NCBI GenBank assembly: GCA_018398585.1
Contig: JAGTTD010000003.1
Location: 5,526,637-5,590,636 of the forward strand
Direction: 5' to 3'
DNA from: Simmondsia chinensis
Lineage: Eukaryota > Streptophyta > Magnoliopsida > Caryophyllales > Simmondsiaceae
DNA: 64,000 bases
The notes under the pieces: model-generated
What the model saw: the letters and a program-made list of their open reading frames with translations, nothing else
Database searches by the model: none
What the model was told of the DNA's origin: nothing
Shown here: positions 34,545-45,885 of the stretch, in pieces
Numbering within the stretch: the first letter of the stretch is position 1
How the letters are laid out: every line of letters begins with the position of its first letter
Translations under genes and position numbers: made by a program

Positions 34545-34700
34545 CTTCAATATCTGATCTGAAAACCGTGAAATATGTGTAACGACTCAACGTTGAACCT
34601 ACAGCAATGCCACGAAGCTTCAAACACGATCTTAAAATGGCTTCTTCTTCTTCTTCTTCCGAGGGCCCAATGTAGCAGATTGAGAGAAAAATGAGAGAAA
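34545..34700 (-). promoter_or_regulatory. Possible leader exon of the transposase gene
   Basis: On the minus strand a stretch with a (GAA)n run (plus-strand CTT/TTC run at about 34638-34655) leads to a donor-like GAAG/GTAACA near 34543. It mirrors the leader exon and donor of the protease gene on the other arm. Coding content could not be established. Confidence 0.35.
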
Positions 34701-34900
34701 AATGGACTTGGAGAATTCAGATTAAGAGAAAAGTAACAAATACTATGAATAAGAGGTGAGTAAATGGGCGAAAAATGAGAAGAAGGGAGGAATAGAGTGA
34801 GAAGCAAGTTACATGACATAAAGTAAAAATATGTACTTTTGCATTAAATGAAGAGAGAGAAAATGGAGTGGGGAGATGCTAAAGTACAGTAATCGGCTGC

Positions 34901-37900
34901 GCATTAAATGAGGAGAGAGAAAGGGGACGGGTTGGGGGGGGGGGGGGTGAATGGGAGGGCCTTTTTGAAGGAAAATCGTACGGATTACTTTACTGAAAAT
35001 GTATATTTTTTTTCTAAATACACATCCCAAAAATACGCAAATACACGCTGATTTTATACAAATATAACCCATCATACACCGTGTATGAAGTGCATCATAC
35101 ACCAATAAAACTTGAAAAACACATATATAAGCAGATTTCAGACCACTGTACCCCTAAATACATGAAAAAACCTGCAAAAGTTAATTTTATGCCAATAAAA
35201 CCTATCATACATTGTGTATGACAAGTTCTTTACCGCTAATTATTTCAAGTATACCTGAATACGGTCACTTTATACCACTATAACGCATCATACCCAGTTT
35301 ATGATTCGATTTCAGACCACTGTACCCTAATTACTTGAAAAAAAACAGCAAAAGTTGATTTTATGCCATTATAACCTATCATACATTGTGTATGATAAGT
35401 CATTTACCACTAATTATTTTAACTACACCTGAATAAGTTCATTTTACACCATTAAAACTCATCATACCCAGTGTATGATTTGATTTCAGACCACTATACC
35501 CCTAATTACTTAAAAAAACTAGTAAAAGTTGATTTTAAGCCATTTAAACCTATCATACATTGTGTATGATAAGTCATTTACTACTAATTGCTTGGAATAC
35601 ACCTGAATAAGTTCATTTTACACCATTAAAATGCATCATACCCAGTGTATGATTCGATTTTAGACTACTGCAACAGTAATTACATAAAAAAAAAACTGCA
35701 AAAGTTGATTTCATGCCATTAAAACCTATAATAATTTGTGTATGATAGGTCATTTACCACTAATTACTTGAAACATGCCTAAAAAGGTTCATATTAAGCC
35801 ATTTTAACGCATCATACCCATTGTATGATTCGATTTCAGACCACTATACCCCTAATTACTTGAAAAAACTAGCAAAAGTTGATTTTATTCCATTATAACC
35901 TATCATGCATTGTGTATGATAAGTCATTTACCCCTAATTGCTTTAAATATACCTGAAAAAGTTCATTATAACCATTTTAAGGGATCATACACAGTGTAGG
36001 ACCTGATTTCAGACCACTGTAAGACTAAATATATAATAAAAACTAGAAAATTTGATTTTAAGCCATTAAAACCTATAATAATTTGTGTATGATAAGTCAT
36101 TTACCACTAATTACTTGAAACATACCTGAAAAGGTTCATTTTAAACTATTTTAACGCATTATACCCATTGTATGATTCAATTTCAGCCCACTGTAACAGT
36201 AATTACTTGAAAAAAACAGCAAAAGTTGATTTTATTCCATTATAACCTGTCATACATTGTGTATGATAAGTCATTTACCACTAATTGCTTGAAATATACC
36301 TGAAAAAGTTCATTATAACCATTTTAAGGGATCATACACAGTGTAGGACCTGATTTCAGACCACTGTAAGACAAAATGCATAATAAAAACTGTAAAAGTT
36401 GATTTTAAGCCATTAAAACCTATAATAATTTGTGTATGATAAGTCATTTACCACTAATTACTTGAAACATACTTGAAAAGGTTCATTTTAAACCATTTTA
36501 ACGCGTCATACCCATTGTATGATTCGATTTCAGCCCACTGTAATAGTAATTACTTGAAAAAACCGGTAAAAGTTGATTTTATGCCATTTAAACCTATCAT
36601 ACATTGTGTATGACAAGTCATTTACCACTAATTGCTTGGAATACACCTGAATAAGTTCATTTTACACCATTAAAATGCATCATACCCATGGTATGATTCG
36701 ATTTCAGACCATTGCAACAGTAATTACATGAAAAAAACTACAAAAGTAGATTTCATGCCATTAAAACCTATAATAATTTGTGTATGATAAGTCATTTACC
36801 ACTAATTACTTGAAAAATACCTGAAAAGGTTCATTTTAAACCATTTTAACGCATCATACCCATTGTATGATTCAATTTCAGCCCACTGTAACAGTAATTA
36901 CTTGAAAAAAAGAGCAAAAGTTGATTTTATACCATTAAAACCTATCATACATTGTGTATGACAAGCCTTTTACCACTAATTGCTTGGAATACACCTGAAT
37001 AAGTTTATTTTGTACCATTAAAACGCATCATACCCAGCGCATGATTCGATTTCAGACCACTGTACCCCTAATTACTTGAAAAAAATAGCAAAAGTTGATT
37101 TTATGTCATTATAACCTATCATACATTGTGTATGATAAGTCATTTACTACTAATTGCTTGAACTACACCTGAATAAGTTCATTTTACACCATTAAAATGC
37201 ATCATACCCAGTGTATGATTCGATTTCAGACCACTATACCCCTAATTACTTGAAAAACACAGCAAAAGTTGATTTTTTTGCCATTTTAACCTATCATACA
37301 TTGTGTATGATAAGTCATTTGCAACTAATTGCTTGAAATACACCTGAATAAGTTCATTTTACACTATTAAAACGCATCATACCCAGTGTATGATTCGATT
37401 TCAGACCACTGCAACATTAATTACATAAAAAAATCTGCAAAAGTTGATTTCATGCCATTAAAACCTATAATAATTTGTGTATGATAGGTCATTTACCACT
37501 AATTATTTGAAACATACCTGAAAAGGTTCGTATTAAACCATTTTAACTCGTTGTACCCATTGTATGATTCGATTTCAGCCCACTGTAACAGTAATTACTT
37601 GAAAAAACTAGTAGAAGTTGATTTTATGCCATTAAAACCTATCATACATTGTGTATGACAAGTTATTTACCACGAATTACTTCAAGTGTACCTGAATAAG
37701 GTCATTTTACACCATTAAAATGCATCATACCCAGTGTATGATTCGATTTCAGACCACTGTATTCCTTATTACTTGAAAAAACCAGCAAAAGTTGATTTTA
37801 TGCCATTATAACCTATCATACATTGTGTATGATCAGTCATTTACCACTAATTTCTTGTGATACACCTGAATAAGCTCACTTTATATCATTATAATGCATC

Positions 37901-38250
37901 ATACACAGTGTATGATTTTATTTCAGACACCATTAATTACTTGAAACACACCTAAACAAGGCTTGGGAGGGAAGAAGAAGAAAGGGCAAATTTGGAAATA
38001 ATTTTTTTTTTAACAAAAAAATTCGAAAGGAAAAAAAAATGAAGAAAATGAAGAGTGAAAAAATCAAAAAAGTGTCCTTTTGCGTACCTTGCATTAAATG
38101 AGGAGAGAGAAAGGGAGAGAGAGAGAGGACGGATGGGGGGGGGGGGGGGTGAGGTGGGAGGGCATTTTTGTCCAAAAAAGTCTATTTAAGGTTAGAGAGG
38201 TCTAAAAAAGATTAAGGGGGGGCTGGGGGGTCTAAACCGTACAATTTTCC
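34901..38250 (-). repeat. MULE right terminal inverted repeat
   Basis: 3350 bp, the inverse of 23658-27023. Starting from the inner edge it contains GCATTAAATGAGGAGAGAG, a G-run (34934-34946), the inverse array (about 35040-37960), and a second G-run (38138-38149). It ends at GTACAATTTTCC. The array keeps the same 174-bp double-unit plan and the same order of variant cores as the left TIR in the parts compared. Confidence 0.85.
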
Positions 38251-38380
38251 AATTTATTTTAAAAAAATAAATTTAATCTATTAAAATAGTTTTTGTCACA
38301 TGGAGGCTATTTTAGGTAATATTTTTTAAAATATGTCATTTTGAAGAATACTTTTTTTTAAGCCATTACGGGCAACAGCT

Positions 38381-39589
38381 CGTTCAAGATTGTGATATTA
38401 TATTACATTTCATAATTTTATATCTAATAAACAACTATTTCACTCAAAGAGGCCAAACAAAGAATCTCTCTCTAAAAAATTACTATCGACAAAAATGTTA
38501 CTTTACTCTTGTTCTTCCTAAAAACTAAAATTATTAAATAAGGCTTCTATACAAAAGAAAACTTAATTTTTGGAAAAGATTAAAACAGTAGATAAATCTA
38601 CTTACCTATTTAATCCTTTGATTCCTTCTTTCTTCTTTCTTATAAGATTATCGTTTATGGAAGAACTCCATGTAGAAATGTTTAGAGATCTAAATATTAG
38701 AGTTAGAGATCTAAAAATTGGTTCAATTTGCACGACAATCACAAAAAAGAAAGTGCCTCGCGATCACGTATAAAATGTGGTTTTCTTCTGCTCTCCAATT
38801 CTTTATGATGACTGCCGGTGGGTAAGTCATCCCCTTCAGCTTTATTTTACAGCTAAGGGTTTTAGGAGGAGAGAAGAGACCAAATCTAGGGTTAGTAAAC
38901 TGATGGGTTCCCATCAAAGCTTGTCTATAATTAGGCCCACATATTACATATCACACTATTAATTATAAATAAGTTGAGAAAAATTGAGGTCTATTCTTTA
39001 TGAATCACTTATGCAATTGGATTGGTTCAACATCTAACTATTTTTATAAATAAGAATATATTCTCAATCAATGGAAGTCTACTTTGTGAAATAATTCCAA
39101 GACTCCATACTTATAAAATAAAATTAAAAAAAAAAAAATTTGCACCACAATTTTTTGGCAAACAACTGAAAAGAAAAAAAATGATAGATATATTTTGAAA
39201 AATTTGTTATTGAATTTTTGTTTTAAACGAGTTTCCAAATACGAAATCAAAAAGAAAATAAGGAGATGAAAAGGAAAGCTAAAATGGAAAAGGAAAATTA
39301 TTATTTTTGTTTCCGAACTAGACCTTAATGTTTTGGCAAATAAAAATAGGTATCCTTTTCAAATATTTTATTATTTAGCTACCCTTTACCTCTGGTGAAT
39401 TCTAAGTAGAATCCATTTTTACTCAAATTTGGTGAAATTTTTGCCAGAAAACATTTATTGTTAGTATGTCATTTGTCTCAAAATCAATATTGCTTTGATT
39501 TTATTTAGATTTGATTTGTGGATATTTGATATAATTCAATTACCTAATCTAATTGAGATTTTATTACAATTATGATTAGGTAACTCAAC
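38381..39589. other. Intergenic DNA, nothing recognised
   Basis: AT-rich, with small ORFs near 38570-38960 that show no domain or codon pattern supporting a gene. No repeat family was identified. Confidence 0.45.
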
Positions 39590-40666
39590 TATAGATAGGG
39601 GTTAAGATTGAGGGATGAGATGTAAAAAAAGAGAGAGAAAAATGTGAGTCCTCTGGGATTGTAAAGGGGTGTGCAGGGGGGACACCTGAGCAGAGGAAGA
39701 GAGACTGATGAGCATTTGTAGCTCTCTCTATCTAAAGCTACATTGCAAGAGGGTTGGTAGCTCGCCGTGCAAAAGTTACACGTTGAAAGGTTTTGTGAGT
39801 CACGCGTAGTTATGTTGTAAGAGGGTTAGTGGCTCGCCATGCAAAAGCTACACGTTGAGAGGGTTTTTGACTTGTCGTGCAGTAGTTACATTGTGAGAGG
39901 GTTGGCGGCTCGCCATGCCGAAGTTATAAGAGGGTTGGTGACTCAATGTGTAAAAGTTATACTTTGAGAGAGTTGGTGACTTACCATACAATAGCTATAT
40001 TGGCGTTAATGACTTATGATTGTACGTAAGGTTTGGGGATTATAATTAGAGATTATAATTACTAAATTACATATTGGATTGAGGCACCCGCTAGGGTCTT
40101 GTGGTTTTTCCCTCTACAGAGGGCTTTCAAGTAAATATCGGTGTGTTGCTTTGATGTCTTTTTTTTTTTTTTTTTTTTTTTGTTCAATGCTTCCAGTCGT
40201 TTTTCATTGTTAATTTTCCTAACATTTATGTGGCAAGAGATTTTGTAGTTAAATTAAAAGTGGTAATGATTTTTGTTCTTAGGGGTTCATTTCTATAACA
40301 TGTACCAACTACTTAATGATATTAAACAATATTGTTGTAAGTATACTTCAGCAGCTTGTTGTTATAGAAGGCCAAATAATTGTATACTAAGCCTAGAACT
40401 GAGCAAAGCATTAGAGGAAGGGTATTAACGACCATATAATAGTTGGGGCCAATGTAAATGCTATTAGTATTGCTTAAATCTCCTTAAGAGCTTTGTTTTG
40501 ATATATAATTGGCTCCATAACTCTTTACATATAAAAAGTTAAGCCAATTTTAAGTTACATGTTCCAAGGACCCATCTTGTTCACTATAAATAGGAGTTGA
40601 AGTTGAGATGTGAAAAAAGAAAGAGAAAAAATGCGTGTCCTCTGGGATTTGTAAAGGGGTGCCCCG

Positions 40667-40702
<36 letters not shown>

Positions 40703-41595
40703 CTGAGCAGAGGAATAGAGATTGATTTTGAGAGGTGTTGATGAGAGTTTGTAATTTCCTCTATCTAAAACTACTTTGTGAGAGGATTCGTGGCTCGCTG
40801 TGTAGAAGCTACACGTTGAGAGGGTTTATGACTTGCCATGTAGTGGTTATATTTTGAGAGGGTTGGTGGATCGCCATGCAGAAACTAGATGTTGAGAGGG
40901 TTTGTGACTCGTTGTGCAGTAGTTATGTTGTGAGAGGGTTGGTGGCTCGCCGTACAGAAGCTACACTTTGAAAGGTTTGGTTACTCGCTATGTAGCAGTT
41001 ACTTTAAGTGGGTTGGTGACTTATCGTGCAATAGTTACATTGGTGTTAATGACTTATGATTGTATATGAGGTTTGGAGGTTATAATTAGAGATTATAATT
41101 CTTGAATTTCGTAGTGGATTGAGGCATTTGTTTGGATCCCGTGGTTTTTTTCTCTAATTGAGAGAGGGATTTCAAGTAAATATCGGAGTGTTGTCTTTTT
41201 TTTATTTTACGCTTCCGTTTGTGCTTCATTGTGGATTTTCCTGACATTTATACGGCAAGGGATTTTGTAGTTAAATTAAAAGTGGTAATGATTTTTGTTC
41301 TTAACGGTTCAGTTTTGTAACCCGTACCAACTACTTGCGGATATTAAATAGTATTGTTATAAGTATAATTGAGTGGCTTGTTGATATAGAAGGCCAAATA
41401 GGTGTATACTAAGCCTAGAACTGGGCAAAGTGTTAGAGGAAGGGTATTAATGACCCTATAATAGTTGGAGCCAACGTAAATGCTATTAGTATTGTATAAA
41501 TCTCCTTGAGAGCTTCGTTTTGATATATAATTGGTCCCATAACTCCTTACAGATCAAACGTTATGCCCATTTTAAGTTACATGAGCCAAGGACCC
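39590..41595 (+). repeat. Tandem duplication of a ~990-bp LTR-like unit
   Basis: Two direct copies (about 39590-40583 and 40584-41595) match along their length. Each opens with CTATA(A/G)ATAGG and CCTCTGGGATT (39650 and 40640). A field of about 40-bp minirepeats (GAGAGGGTTGGTGGCTCGCC, CAGAAGCTACACGTTGAGAG) follows, then AAGTAAATATCGG.GTGTTG and CATTGT..ATTTTCCT.ACA. This resembles the R-U5 of a Copia LTR, followed by about 400 bp of extra shared sequence. No protein domain lies between or beside them, so a recombined LTR remnant is an inference. Confidence 0.6.
40669..40699 (+). repeat. Uninterrupted G-run of about 30 bases
   Basis: A run of G about 30 long follows CCCCGC in the second unit. 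The first unit has only GGGGGG at the equivalent place (about 39675). A run this long is prone to polymerase and assembly error and could form G-quadruplex DNA. Confidence 0.8.
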
Positions 41596-41627
41596 ATCTT
41601 GCTCCCTCCACAGCACCGTATTCTTTC

Positions 41628-42885
41628 TTTTTTTTTTTAATTATTTTCAATAATCGAGAGGAAGAAAAAAGCCTCCAAAGATACAAAGTACATACAAACA
41701 AGAATTCCAAAAGTGCCAAAGAGAAAACTAGATCTTAATGTTGAGTCAAGCACTGAGGTCAAAACCAGGTATGAAAAGAAGCCAAGCTTTGGACGTGGTC
41801 CGCCACAATGGCTTTCCTAAGGTGACCTAGTTGTCAAAGTCAAATGGGATCTGAGAGTGTCCATCGCAACTAATCTGCACTGGTCTTCGAAACTATAATG
41901 GAGGCCCCAACACCTAGTTCTTAGTCACCTAAGCCACTTGGTTACCCCATGCCACCTCCCCCCCCCCACCCCCCAAAAGATATGCTCTCCAAGCATGAGC
42001 AAAGACACTTATCAACTAAGGAAGAGAGCCATCTATTCTCCTTGCCAATTCACCCCTCTTCCTCCTTAGCTTGAAAAAACCATTCGTGGCCACGATTTAC
42101 AGGGAAGGCCATTACCACCATGACACAAGCACTTCCATCTCCAGAAAATCTCTCTTTGATATTCAACTCCCTTTGTTAGCCAACTCTCTTTGCTTGCCAA
42201 TTTTTCTTGCTATCCTACTCACTTTGCCATCCCCCAAAGATTCTAGCAAGCCAAGTCTTACTAGTCCATTGAAGCTTTATAGAAGTTCTAAGTGGATCTT
42301 CTATTAGTCCCTTTTGCCATACCTATTCTACGAGTTTTAGCTTAATATTTTGCTATATTTACTTAATCTTACTGATTAACCGTCTCTTGATTTTTCTACT
42401 TTTGTACCTATTATTTATTTTGCTTATTATTTTGTAAGACTAGGGCTGACTTAAGCACAAGAGGTGTCCCCTGTGGATTACCGTTTGCTTGTCATGTTAG
42501 AAGTACCGAGTTGGACAGGTAGGCAGAGCTTGAGTTTAGCTCTCATCCTACCAAACCCCTACAATATGATGAATAAGCACATTGCCCAATTCATTGTAAA
42601 CAATTATTTTTTATTTAGTTGGACTAAAAATCAACGTATCATCAACAAATTGTAAATGCGTGAGCTTACACCTCGTATGACCAATTTTATTCCCACTATT
42701 AGTATTCTACCCCTTGGCACCCCAAAATATCTAGTTAAGCGCCTTACCAAAATGATGGACAGTAGGTGTGATAACGAATTGCGCTGTTGCAAGCCACAGC
42801 CCATTTCAAACCTTTGGGGTACGAACTTTTTCCAACGAAGTTGCAGTGGACCATATATATAAGCTTTTTGAAAATTGAGTTTCAA
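41628..42885 (-). mobile_element. Degenerate L1-type LINE
   Basis: The minus strand from 42885 carries an RT piece: GCGLQQRNSLSHLLSIIL (related to the GLRQGDPLSPLLF block). After a frameshift it reads LTHLQFVDDTLIFSPTK (the catalytic F-x-DD box). Further decayed sequence follows. At 41700-41628 the same strand has TTTGGAGGCTTTTTTCTTCC ... CGATTATTGAAAATAATT and an A-run, as in plant L1 3' ends. The connection between RT and tail (41.75-42.4 kb) could not be verified as L1, so these may be two separate remnants. Confidence 0.6.
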
Positions 42886-44070
42886 GAAAACCCTTCCCTC
42901 TTGTTACACTTATGCCGGTGTACTACGTTTCTAGATATTAGCATCCATCATAATACAATTGTATACAAATTGTGGCACATTAGAGTTAGAAAACTAAGAG
43001 ATACAAGATGATTAGAAAAACCTTATCTCAAACACCCCAAATAATTATAATGGATAAAGTATTGCACCGTATACTAACAATTCCTCAAAATGAAATTTGC
43101 CCCTCACACTAGTACACATTAGTTCGTTGGATTTTAACTCCTAATGTTAACAAGACAACCACAACACTTATTACTCAAGGAGTATTATACGAGTGATCCT
43201 GAAATAGATCTCATTTAAGGAAAACAAAGGAGAACAAAATGAATCGACGTTGAAACCAATTTTCTTGTATTGTCTAAGGTTCAACCGCTTCGCCTATATA
43301 TAGGCACGCATAGGGATGTGGAGACATGTAATTGACTTTAGAGGATGTTTAAATGTGTCAAATAGAGGTATAATGAGTTGAATTAAGTCCAAGCGCAACT
43401 TAAAATGGGAAGATTGACTTAAGTTTGCAACGATTGAAAAATATTAGGCTTGCACTTGCCTCGCTATAAGCTCGGCCTCTACTTGCCACTGGCTACATCT
43501 TTGATCATAATATGCTCAAGTTTGGCTCACCACGTGCTCGAGCTCGGGATTGTCCTACTTGAACACACCAATCTTGTTTCATTTTATTTTAATTAGCATG
43601 AATTTTTTCCAAATATTAATTTTGACCAACAATTTCTATAGCATAGTTTACATATGGTAATGCTATTGACATGAGAAAAAATTTAATATTGGAGCAACTT
43701 GATAAATTTATGACTATTATTCACTACAATATATTTGTGCATTGGAGAATGGCTGTTGGATGGAGTAGTTTGCGGACACATAATTTTGGAGAAAAGATAT
43801 AAATGAAGTTTGTTATTGTTAGGGAATGATAGATTATAGAGAATAATAGTCATAAATTAACCAAACATTAACATTGCCTGCAATTGTACATCTTTTTGAA
43901 TACTATTTCTATTCTCGAACTTGGATAGTTTTTGATTTGTTGGGGGAAAAAAAGGTCAAAATAGAGTCATTTGATCTTAGTTGCATGAAGCAGAAGTGAG
44001 AACCAAAGCAAGAACATTTTGGAATGAGCAATCATAGAAGTTCCTTTGATTTGGCAGTGTGGAAAGAGAG
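42886..44070. other. Intergenic DNA, nothing recognised
   Basis: No ORF with a recognised domain. A short patch with GCTCG words (about 43460-43560) resembles the GAGCTCG repeat at 4.8-5.2 kb. Confidence 0.45.
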
Positions 44071-44080
44071 TTTGTAATAC

Positions 44081-44291
44081 CAATTTTTTTTTTTTTTTTT
44101 GGTAATTAGTGGCAAAACCGCGCAACAAAAGAGGGCACTCAGCTAAACGAGCCCTTGGAAATCCCGTAAGCGGGAGACCTACAAAAAAAATGAAAAAAAA
44201 GGGAGAAAACAACAAGAAACAGGAGCATTCAAACAAAAAACAAGAACAAACCCAAACCACCAAACAGAAGAAAGAGAACAAACCCAGACCC
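44081..44291 (-). mobile_element. 5'-truncated LINE 3' end with target duplication
   Basis: About 210 bp ending on the minus strand in an A-run (plus-strand T-run at 44084-44101). It is flanked by TTGTAATAC on both sides (44072-44080 and 44292-44300). The duplication plus the A-tail shows target-primed insertion. The GT-rich body resembles plant L1 3' UTRs. Confidence 0.7.
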
Positions 44292-44366
44292 TTGTAATAC
44301 TATATATTAGATATACAATAAAAGGTGATGAAATGTCACTAATCCAACCATTATATATATATATAT

Positions 44367-44681
44367 TGTTGAAAATATTATCTTTTTATTTTTTATTTGT
44401 ACATTTAATTTTCATCTTTGACCAAGATATACATGTAAATACTTGATTTACTTGCCTTATAATTGTACATTTAGGATGATTAGGGGTTTTTTTTATTCTT
44501 TCCCTTTATATCATGTAATTATTTGCTTAGGATTCTTTCCTTGTAAGTGTTAGGTTACTTTTTTGGGTTTTCTCCTTGTACTTATATAAACTGTGAGTAT
44601 GATTAGAGAATAAAATCATCCAATTATCTTCAAATTTTCCTAAGTGTTTATTCTTATTTTAGTGTTATATATTTTTCTACA
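44367..44681 (+). repeat. Copia A 5' LTR
   Basis: 315 bp from TGTTGAAAATATTATC to TTTTTCTACA. It contains CTTATATAAACTG as a TATA-like box (about 44580). It aligns with 49085 onward except at the last 25 bp. Confidence 0.85.
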
Positions 44682-44802
44682 TGTTATCAAAGCAGGTTTG
44701 AATCGGAATCATCAACCTTGCATTCGTCTTTCTTACCCTACCAGCCGTGAGTTACCTCTATTTTTCTTGGTTTATTTGTGTTTTTTTCGTGTTTAATTCA
44801 TA

Positions 44803-45740
44803 ATGATGGATGAAAACGCTAACCAAATTGTTGCTCCAAGCATCGTGTCAAGGGGAGTTCCTGACGTAAACTCTCCCTTTACTTACACCCCTCGGACTGC
44901 CCGGGGCTTATTTTTGAGCAAGACATTTTAAGGGTCTTAATTTTCTGGCGTGGAGGCATTCTATTTTTAAGGTTTTTAAGGCCAAAAGAAAACTTGGGTT
45001 CCTTGATGGGACCATTATGAAATTGGATGAATCTTCACCGGATTTTTAAAATTGGAGCGCATGTGATACCATCGTTTCTTCATGGCTCACGAATTATGTC
45101 TCCAAAGAAATTAACGCTAGTATTACACATTTTGAAACCTCACGCGACATTTGGCTAGATTTAAACGAGCATTTCTCACAAGGAAACACTCCTCTCATCT
45201 ACGAAATCAAACGAGAAATTTCACATTTAAAACAAGAAAATATGTCAATTTTTGACTATTTCACCAAGTTGAGGGCTCTGTAGGATGAGCTTTATACCTT
45301 AGTAGCCATACCCCCATGTACGTGCGAATCGGGCCAAGCATTTGCGGCCATACGGGATATGGAAAGGTTACTTGATTTTGTAATGGGCTTAAACCCATCT
45401 TTTTCTATAGTGAGATCTCAATTAATGAACACAAAACTTTTGCCTTCAGTAACTAGTGCCTATTCAACACTTTATCAAGAGGAAAAACAACAAAGTGTTA
45501 CATTGGGTAGCATAGTTATCCCAAAAGCTACTGCCCTTGCTGTTAAAGGGAATAACGTGAATGTTGGGGGTGGCTCGTCGCTTTCAAATGGGCCACTACC
45601 CAAACGCAATAATATTCCAGTTTGTTCTTATTGTAAGAAATAGGGACATAAAAAAGATCGTTGTTTCGAGCTGATCGGGTACCCAGCTGGATGGAAGCAA
45701 CGCAGTAATGGCGGGGGGCCTACTGAGGCTATAGCACAGC
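44803..45740 (+). pseudogene. Copia A gag
   Basis: Opens at ATG 44803 (MMDENANQIVAPS), continues with stops and frame changes, and has an open piece at 45359-45643. It reaches the zinc knuckle CSYCKK-stop-GHKKDRCFELIGYP at about 45620-45680. The stop is a TAG at the place where Gln is usual. Gag assembles the particle; this copy cannot make it. Confidence 0.75.
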
Positions 45741-45885
45741 AGGCGTGTGAGCACACAGGCCGCCACAGGAGCCCGATCGTGGGTCTCTAGGCTTCTCAGT
45801 ATCAGCAGTTGTTAGGATTATTCAGGCCGGAAAATAATGCCCCTTGTGTAATCTTGACAGGTCAGGGTTTGTTTGATAATAGTTT

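Larger units (their letters stand above)
23658..38250. mobile_element. 14.6-kb Mutator-like element with 3.35-kb TIRs
   Basis: The ends are GGGAAATTGTACGGTTTAGA and, read inward from the right, GGAAAATTGTACGGTTTAGA. They are flanked by the direct repeat AATTTATTT (23649-23657 and 38251-38259). A 9-bp duplication and long TIRs are the signature of Mutator-like transposons. Inside are a plus-strand DUF1985/Ulp1 gene, a minus-strand transposase remnant, and several blocks of one repeat family. Because the transposase body is missing, the copy is non-autonomous for cut-and-paste even though its accessory gene is intact. TIRs match at roughly 94-95 percent in the stretch compared by eye. Confidence 0.9.
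22530..38380. mobile_element. Family A element, copy 2, split by the MULE
   Basis: The left part (22530-23657) starts AGCCGTTGCCCGAAATGGCC and follows copy 1 to within the right-end region (GGCTCCCCTCAATTTATTT). The remainder resumes at 38251 (AATTTATTTTAAAAAAATAA ... GGAGGCTATTTTAGGTAAT) and ends GCCATTACGGGCAACAGCT at 38380. Joining the two parts at the 9-bp duplication restores the same order as copy 1. This shows the MULE inserted into an existing element. Confidence 0.85.

Noticed and set aside
38570..38962. Small host gene between the MULE and the tandem duplication
   Set aside because: The overlapping ORFs on both strands are short, have no recognisable domain and show no supporting start or splice context.
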